A stretch of 8,083 nucleotides of DNA, from the NCBI GenBank assembly GCA_020446665.1, contig JAGREF010000061.1, positions 1 through 8,083 on the forward strand, read 5' to 3'. The translations under genes and the position numbers were made by a program. Positions within the stretch are counted from its first letter, which is position 1, and each line of letters opens with the position of its first letter. Under the pieces are notes generated by a model, which saw only the letters and a program-made list of their open reading frames with translations, ran no database searches and was not told the DNA's origin. Origin of the DNA: Sphingomonadaceae bacterium (lineage in GTDB: Bacteria; Pseudomonadota; Alphaproteobacteria; Sphingomonadales; Sphingomonadaceae). Positions 5,320-8,083 of the stretch are shown piece after piece.

Positions 5320-6014
5320 ATTTCCTCACCCCGACTGAATGGGCCATCCTCGGCCTCTCGTTGAAAGTCAGCCTGGTCGCCATCGGGTTGACCATGCCGG
5401 TCGCCTATGCGCTGGCATGGCTGCTGGCGCGGCGGCGCTTTCCGGGGCGGATGCTGCTTGATGCGTTGGTGCATTTGCCACTGGTCGTGCCGCCAGTGGT
5501 GACCGGCTGGCTGTTGCTGGTAGTGTTCGGCAGACAGGGCCCGGTTGGCAGCGTGCTGCAGGACTGGTTCGGCCTCTCGCTCACTTTCCGCTGGCAAGGG
5601 GCCGCGCTGGCAGCGTCGGTGATGGCACTGCCGCTGATGGTGCGTGCCATGCGGCTTTCCATCGAAGCGGTGGACCGCAGGCTGGTGGGAGCAGCGCGCA
5701 GCCTGGGCGCATCACGCTGGCGGGCCTTCCTCACCATCACTCTGCCGCTCAGCCTGCCCGGCATCCTGGCAGGCGCGGTGCTGGGCTTTGCCCGCTCGAT
5801 CGGGGAATTTGGCGCGACGATCACCTTTGCCGCCAATATTCCCGGTGAGACACAGACCCTGCCGCTGGCGATCTATTCGGGGCTGCAAGTGCCGGGCATG
5901 GAAAGCGATGTTGCACGGCTGGCCGTGCTGTCCATTGCCCTCTCGTTGCTGGCCCTGCTCGCCAGCGAATGGCTGGTCCGCCGCCATCAGGGAGACCGCG
6001 CGCATGTGCTTTGA
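5316..6014 (+). CDS. modB: Molybdate ABC transporter permease ModB
   Basis: ModB forms the inner-membrane channel for molybdate, normally as a dimer contacting ModA outside and ModC inside. The 232-residue length is typical. Several hydrophobic segments are visible (about 10-38, 46-72, 95-112, 140-160, 202-221). The cytoplasmic EAA loop that docks on the ATPase is at 125-150 (GAARSLGASRWRAFLTI, then TLPLSLPGI). The stretch containing GEFGATITFAANIPGETQ followed by TLPLAIY is diagnostic of ModB. The ATG at 5316 overlaps the modA stop by four bases, and the C-terminal codons overlap the modC start by 11 bases, so translation of the three genes is probably coupled. No separate ribosome site is evident for modB. 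Confidence 0.95.
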   Translation: MNFLTPTEWAILGLSLKVSLVAIGLTMPVAYALAWLLARRRFPGRMLLDALVHLPLVVPPVVTGWLLLVVFGRQGPVGSVLQDWFGLSLTFRWQGAALAASVMALPLMVRAMRLSIEAVDRRLVGAARSLGASRWRAFLTITLPLSLPGILAGAVLGFARSIGEFGATITFAANIPGETQTLPLAIYSGLQVPGMESDVARLAVLSIALSLLALLASEWLVRRHQGDRAHVL

Positions 6015-6615
6015 CATTGCCTTAGAGCTGGTGCGGGGCGAACGCCGGATCGCTTGCACCATCGCCAGCGACGCGAAACTGGTCGCGCTTACCGGGCCAT
6101 CCGGGGCGGGCAAGACCAGCGTGCTGGATGCGATTGCGGGGCTGCTGCGCCCGGCCCACGGGCATATTCGCATTGGCGAGACGGTGCTGTTCGATAGCGC
6201 GCAAGCGATCGATCTGCTGCCAGAGAGGCGCGGGGCCGGTTATGTCTTTCAGGACATGCGCCTTTTCCCCCATCGCCGGGTCGGCGCGAATCTGACCTAT
6301 GGCCAGCGGGATGGAAGCTGGATCACGACAGACGAAGTGATCTCGCTCCTCGATATCGGGAAGCTGCTGGATCGCTGGCCAGCCACGCTGTCGGGCGGCG
6401 AGGCCCGGCGCGTTGCCATCGGGCGGGCACTGCTCTCCTCACCCGATTTCCTGCTGCTGGATGAGCCGCTGGCTTCGCTGGACCAGCCGCGCGGAGAGGA
6501 AATCCTGCGCCTGATCGAGCGTATACGCGACGAACTGACTATCCCGATCCTGCTGGTCAGCCATGACCCGGCCGAAGTCGCGCGGCTGACCGATGTGGTG
6601 GCTGCCATCGGCTGA
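6004..6615 (+). CDS. modC: Molybdate ABC transporter ATPase ModC, short form without Mop/TOBE domain
   Basis: This is the ATPase that powers ModB. All nucleotide-binding motifs are present: Walker A GPSGAGKT (31-38), Q-loop FQDMRLFPH with Gln83, signature LSGGEARRVAIGRALL (129-144), Walker B FLLLDEP (149-155), D-loop LASLD, and H-loop SHD with His187. LSGGE and FQD.RLFPH are the ModC-type versions. The protein is only 203 residues, ending right after the ATPase core (VVAAIG); E. coli ModC is about 350 residues, the rest being the oxyanion-binding Mop/TOBE domain. The downstream bases show no remnant of that domain before the converging gene. The ATG at 6004 overlaps modB by 11 bases and has a good ribosome site (AGGGAG, 5989-5994). 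It should be catalytically competent; loss of regulation by bound molybdate is inferred. Confidence 0.92.
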   Translation: MCFDIALELVRGERRIACTIASDAKLVALTGPSGAGKTSVLDAIAGLLRPAHGHIRIGETVLFDSAQAIDLLPERRGAGYVFQDMRLFPHRRVGANLTYGQRDGSWITTDEVISLLDIGKLLDRWPATLSGGEARRVAIGRALLSSPDFLLLDEPLASLDQPRGEEILRLIERIRDELTIPILLVSHDPAEVARLTDVVAAIG

Positions 6616-6639
6616 CCTGCTTTTGCTCCGGCGCTGCGG

Positions 6640-7500
6640 TCAGATCGAATCCCCGTCACCAAACTGGGTCTCTGAATCCGGCGTTGCCGCCAGCACCGCC
6701 TCTGCCCGTGCGCGCATCTGGTTCTTGAAGATGCCGTGCGTCACGATGTAGGTCGTATCATCCAGAATGCCCCGGGCGACCATTTCGCCCGCTTCCTCCG
6801 GCTCCATCCACCAATCGCCCACTTCGCGCCGGGCCAGTTGCTCCTCGCTTTCAGCAAAGCCGCTCCCTTCGCGCAAATGCTCAGGGCGGTTCTGGCCAGT
6901 CTCATGGATCTTCGACTTGATCGGGCCGGGCAGCAGGATGGATACGCCAATCCCATGTTCCGCAAGGTCCGGTTTCACCGCCTCGCAATAGTGGCACACA
7001 GCCGCCTTGCTGGCGGCATAGATCGCCATTCTGCCGGGCATCACCACTTCGGCGGCCAGACAGGCGGTGGAAACGATATGCCCGCCCCGCCCATGCGCGA
7101 CCATTTGCGGCAGGAAGGAGACAAAGCCATTGATGACCCCGCCGATATTCACGCCGAAACCGAAATCGTAATCGGCATAGGTCGCGGACAGCACCGGCCC
7201 TTCCGGCCCCACCCCGGCATTGTTGACGAGGATGTCGATCCCGCCGAAATCGCGCTGCATTTTCTCTGCCGCTTCGGCATAGGCTTCGCGCTGGGTTACA
7301 TCGAGCAGCATGGCCGAAACCTGGTTCGATCGGCCCGCCCCGGCAAAATCCTCCAGCGCTTCCTCGATATGGTCCGGACGCAGATCGGCCATGACCACCT
7401 GCGCCCCGCGAGCGGCGAGCACCTTGCTGATGCCCAGCCCGATCCCGCTGGCACCGCCGGTAACGAATGCCGTCTTGCCTTCAAAACTGGTGATACCCAT
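6640..7500 (-). CDS. Short-chain dehydrogenase/reductase (SDR) with Cys at the catalytic Ser position
   Basis: The 286-residue protein is a classical SDR, expected to oxidise or reduce an alcohol/ketone with NAD(P). The start at 7500 is set by a strong ribosome site (GGAGAGG, six bases away) and by the fold beginning at once. Motifs: TGGASGIG (14-21, cofactor loop), Asp39 at the end of strand 2 (VVMADL), which usually favours NAD over NADP, LDV (66-68), NNAG (93-96), Asn118, and YAASK with Tyr161 and Lys165 of the active site. In the strand where Ser is expected the sequence reads IVSTACLAAEV: Cys147 takes the usual Ser place, with Ser144 and Thr145 nearby. The substrate is unknown. Its stop lies 24 bases from that of the converging modC, and a DUF1993 gene is divergent. 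The SDR call is firm; activity is less so because of the Cys. Confidence 0.92.
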   Translation of the reverse strand: MGITSFEGKTAFVTGGASGIGLGISKVLAARGAQVVMADLRPDHIEEALEDFAGAGRSNQVSAMLLDVTQREAYAEAAEKMQRDFGGIDILVNNAGVGPEGPVLSATYADYDFGFGVNIGGVINGFVSFLPQMVAHGRGGHIVSTACLAAEVVMPGRMAIYAASKAAVCHYCEAVKPDLAEHGIGVSILLPGPIKSKIHETGQNRPEHLREGSGFAESEEQLARREVGDWWMEPEEAGEMVARGILDDTTYIVTHGIFKNQMRARAEAVLAATPDSETQFGDGDSI

Positions 7501-7615
7501 TGCCGCCCTCTCCGCAAATATTTGTATGCGATACTGACTAAATTGCAGCGTTGAGTCCATCGTGATCCACGTTAGGTTGCACACAGAAACTCATGATTCT
7601 TCCGGGAGACCTTCC
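7501..7615. promoter_or_regulatory. Divergent promoter region of the SDR and DUF1993 genes
   Basis: These 115 bases separate the divergent starts. They carry the SDR ribosome site (GGAGAGG on the minus strand, 7513-7507) and the DUF1993 ribosome site (GGGAG, 7604-7608). A palindrome GTAT-GCG-ATAC lies at 7524-7534 inside an AT-rich stretch (7516-7544), a plausible place for the SDR -10 region and a repressor site. Two GANTC sequences are present (GAGTC 7553-7557, GATTC 7595-7599), the recognition site of the CcrM methylase read by GcrA. I cannot assign -35/-10 boxes securely. Confidence 0.4.
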
Positions 7616-8083
7616 ATGCCGCTTACCCTTCACGCCGCCTTTGTCTCTTCCGCCCTGCAAATGCTGGGCACCACACGCCATCTGGTCGACAAGGGGCAGG
7701 AATGGTGCGCGTCCAACTCGGTCGAGGAATGCGATCTGATCGGATGCCGCCTGATCGATGACATGCTGGCCTTTGACTATCAGGTCAAAAGCGTGGCGGT
7801 GCATACGGCAGGAGCGATTGCCGGGGCCAAGGCAGGTGAATTTTCCCCTGACCTGACTGAGCCGCCAGCCAGTTTTGACGGGCTGCGCGCCAAGCTGGAT
7901 GAAGCCAGCGCTGCGCTGGAAGCGGTGACGGTGGACGAGCTGGAGGCCCTGATGGGGCAAAAGGTTGATTTCGTCTTCAAGGGAAAGGTGCTGCTGAGCT
8001 TCACCGCGGAGGATTTCCTGCTCAGCTTCAGCCAGCCGAATTTCTATTTCCATGCAAGCACCGCCTACGACATCCTGCGGATG
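7616..8083 (+). CDS. DUF1993 family protein, cut by the window's right edge
   Basis: The first 156 residues are present and the frame is open at the edge; the family is usually about 170 residues, so only a short tail is missing. Family features: an N-terminal helix LHAAFVSSALQMLGTTRHLV, RLIDDMLAFDYQVKSVAVH (45-63), FSPDLTEPPASFDGLRAKLD, and the strongly conserved FTAEDFLLSFSQPNFYFHAS. The family has no established function and resembles DinB-like four-helix proteins. His22, His63 and His146 fall in helices where DinB proteins hold a metal, but that link is my inference. A clear ribosome site GGGAG (7604-7608) supports the ATG at 7616. No membrane segment or signal peptide is seen, so it is probably cytoplasmic. 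It is divergent from the SDR gene. Confidence 0.88.
   Translation, partial: MPLTLHAAFVSSALQMLGTTRHLVDKGQEWCASNSVEECDLIGCRLIDDMLAFDYQVKSVAVHTAGAIAGAKAGEFSPDLTEPPASFDGLRAKLDEASAALEAVTVDELEALMGQKVDFVFKGKVLLSFTAEDFLLSFSQPNFYFHASTAYDILRM

Noticed and set aside
6612..6643. Inverted repeat CTGACC/GGTCAG between the converging modC and SDR stops as a bidirectional terminator.
   Set aside because: Only a 6-bp stem around a 20-base loop with no T-runs; the arms largely reflect the two stop codons.

Overview
The window looks like chromosomal DNA of an alphaproteobacterium, most likely from the Sphingomonadales (Erythrobacter/Novosphingobium-like). The evidence is a clear gcrA gene (a cell-cycle regulator confined to Alphaproteobacteria), generally high GC (about 63-65% in hand-counted lines of coding sequence), and a pair of palindromic intergenic repeats of the 'GTCACCCCGGG...' kind common in that class. 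I see no rRNA, tRNA, CRISPR array, insertion sequence or prophage gene.

Left part (1-1558): the tail of an unrecognised gene; a two-helix membrane protein with a bacterial PH-like domain; then a lower-GC lipoprotein gene of unknown function that may be translationally coupled to a 21-residue leader ORF. A gene-free stretch of about 290 bases follows, holding two inverted copies of a 31-base REP-like palindrome between converging genes.

Middle (1559-4085): on the minus strand a YadH-type ABC-2 permease without an ATPase gene beside it is followed 46 bases later by a protein with an unusual layout: N-terminal TIR domain (with the Glu expected of NAD-cleaving TIRs), Pro/Ala/Glu-rich linker, one membrane helix and C-terminal bacterial SH3 domain. 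The permease is divergent from gcrA, with a short shared promoter region.

Right part (4086-6615): gcrA is followed on the same strand by a small lipoprotein and a compact molybdate-uptake operon, modA-modB-modC, with 4-base and 11-base overlaps. ModA captures molybdate in the periplasm, ModB forms the channel and ModC supplies ATP hydrolysis. This ModC stops just after the ATPase core and lacks the usual C-terminal molybdate-binding (Mop/TOBE) domain.

Far right (6616-8083): a short-chain dehydrogenase on the minus strand, with Cys where the catalytic Ser is expected, and a divergent DUF1993-family gene that runs off the window. Their shared 115-base promoter region holds a small palindrome and two GANTC sites.

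Most of the window is ordinary housekeeping sequence. The best candidate for something little described is the TIR-TM-SH3 protein, perhaps acting with the permease encoded just upstream; this is inferred from architecture and position only.
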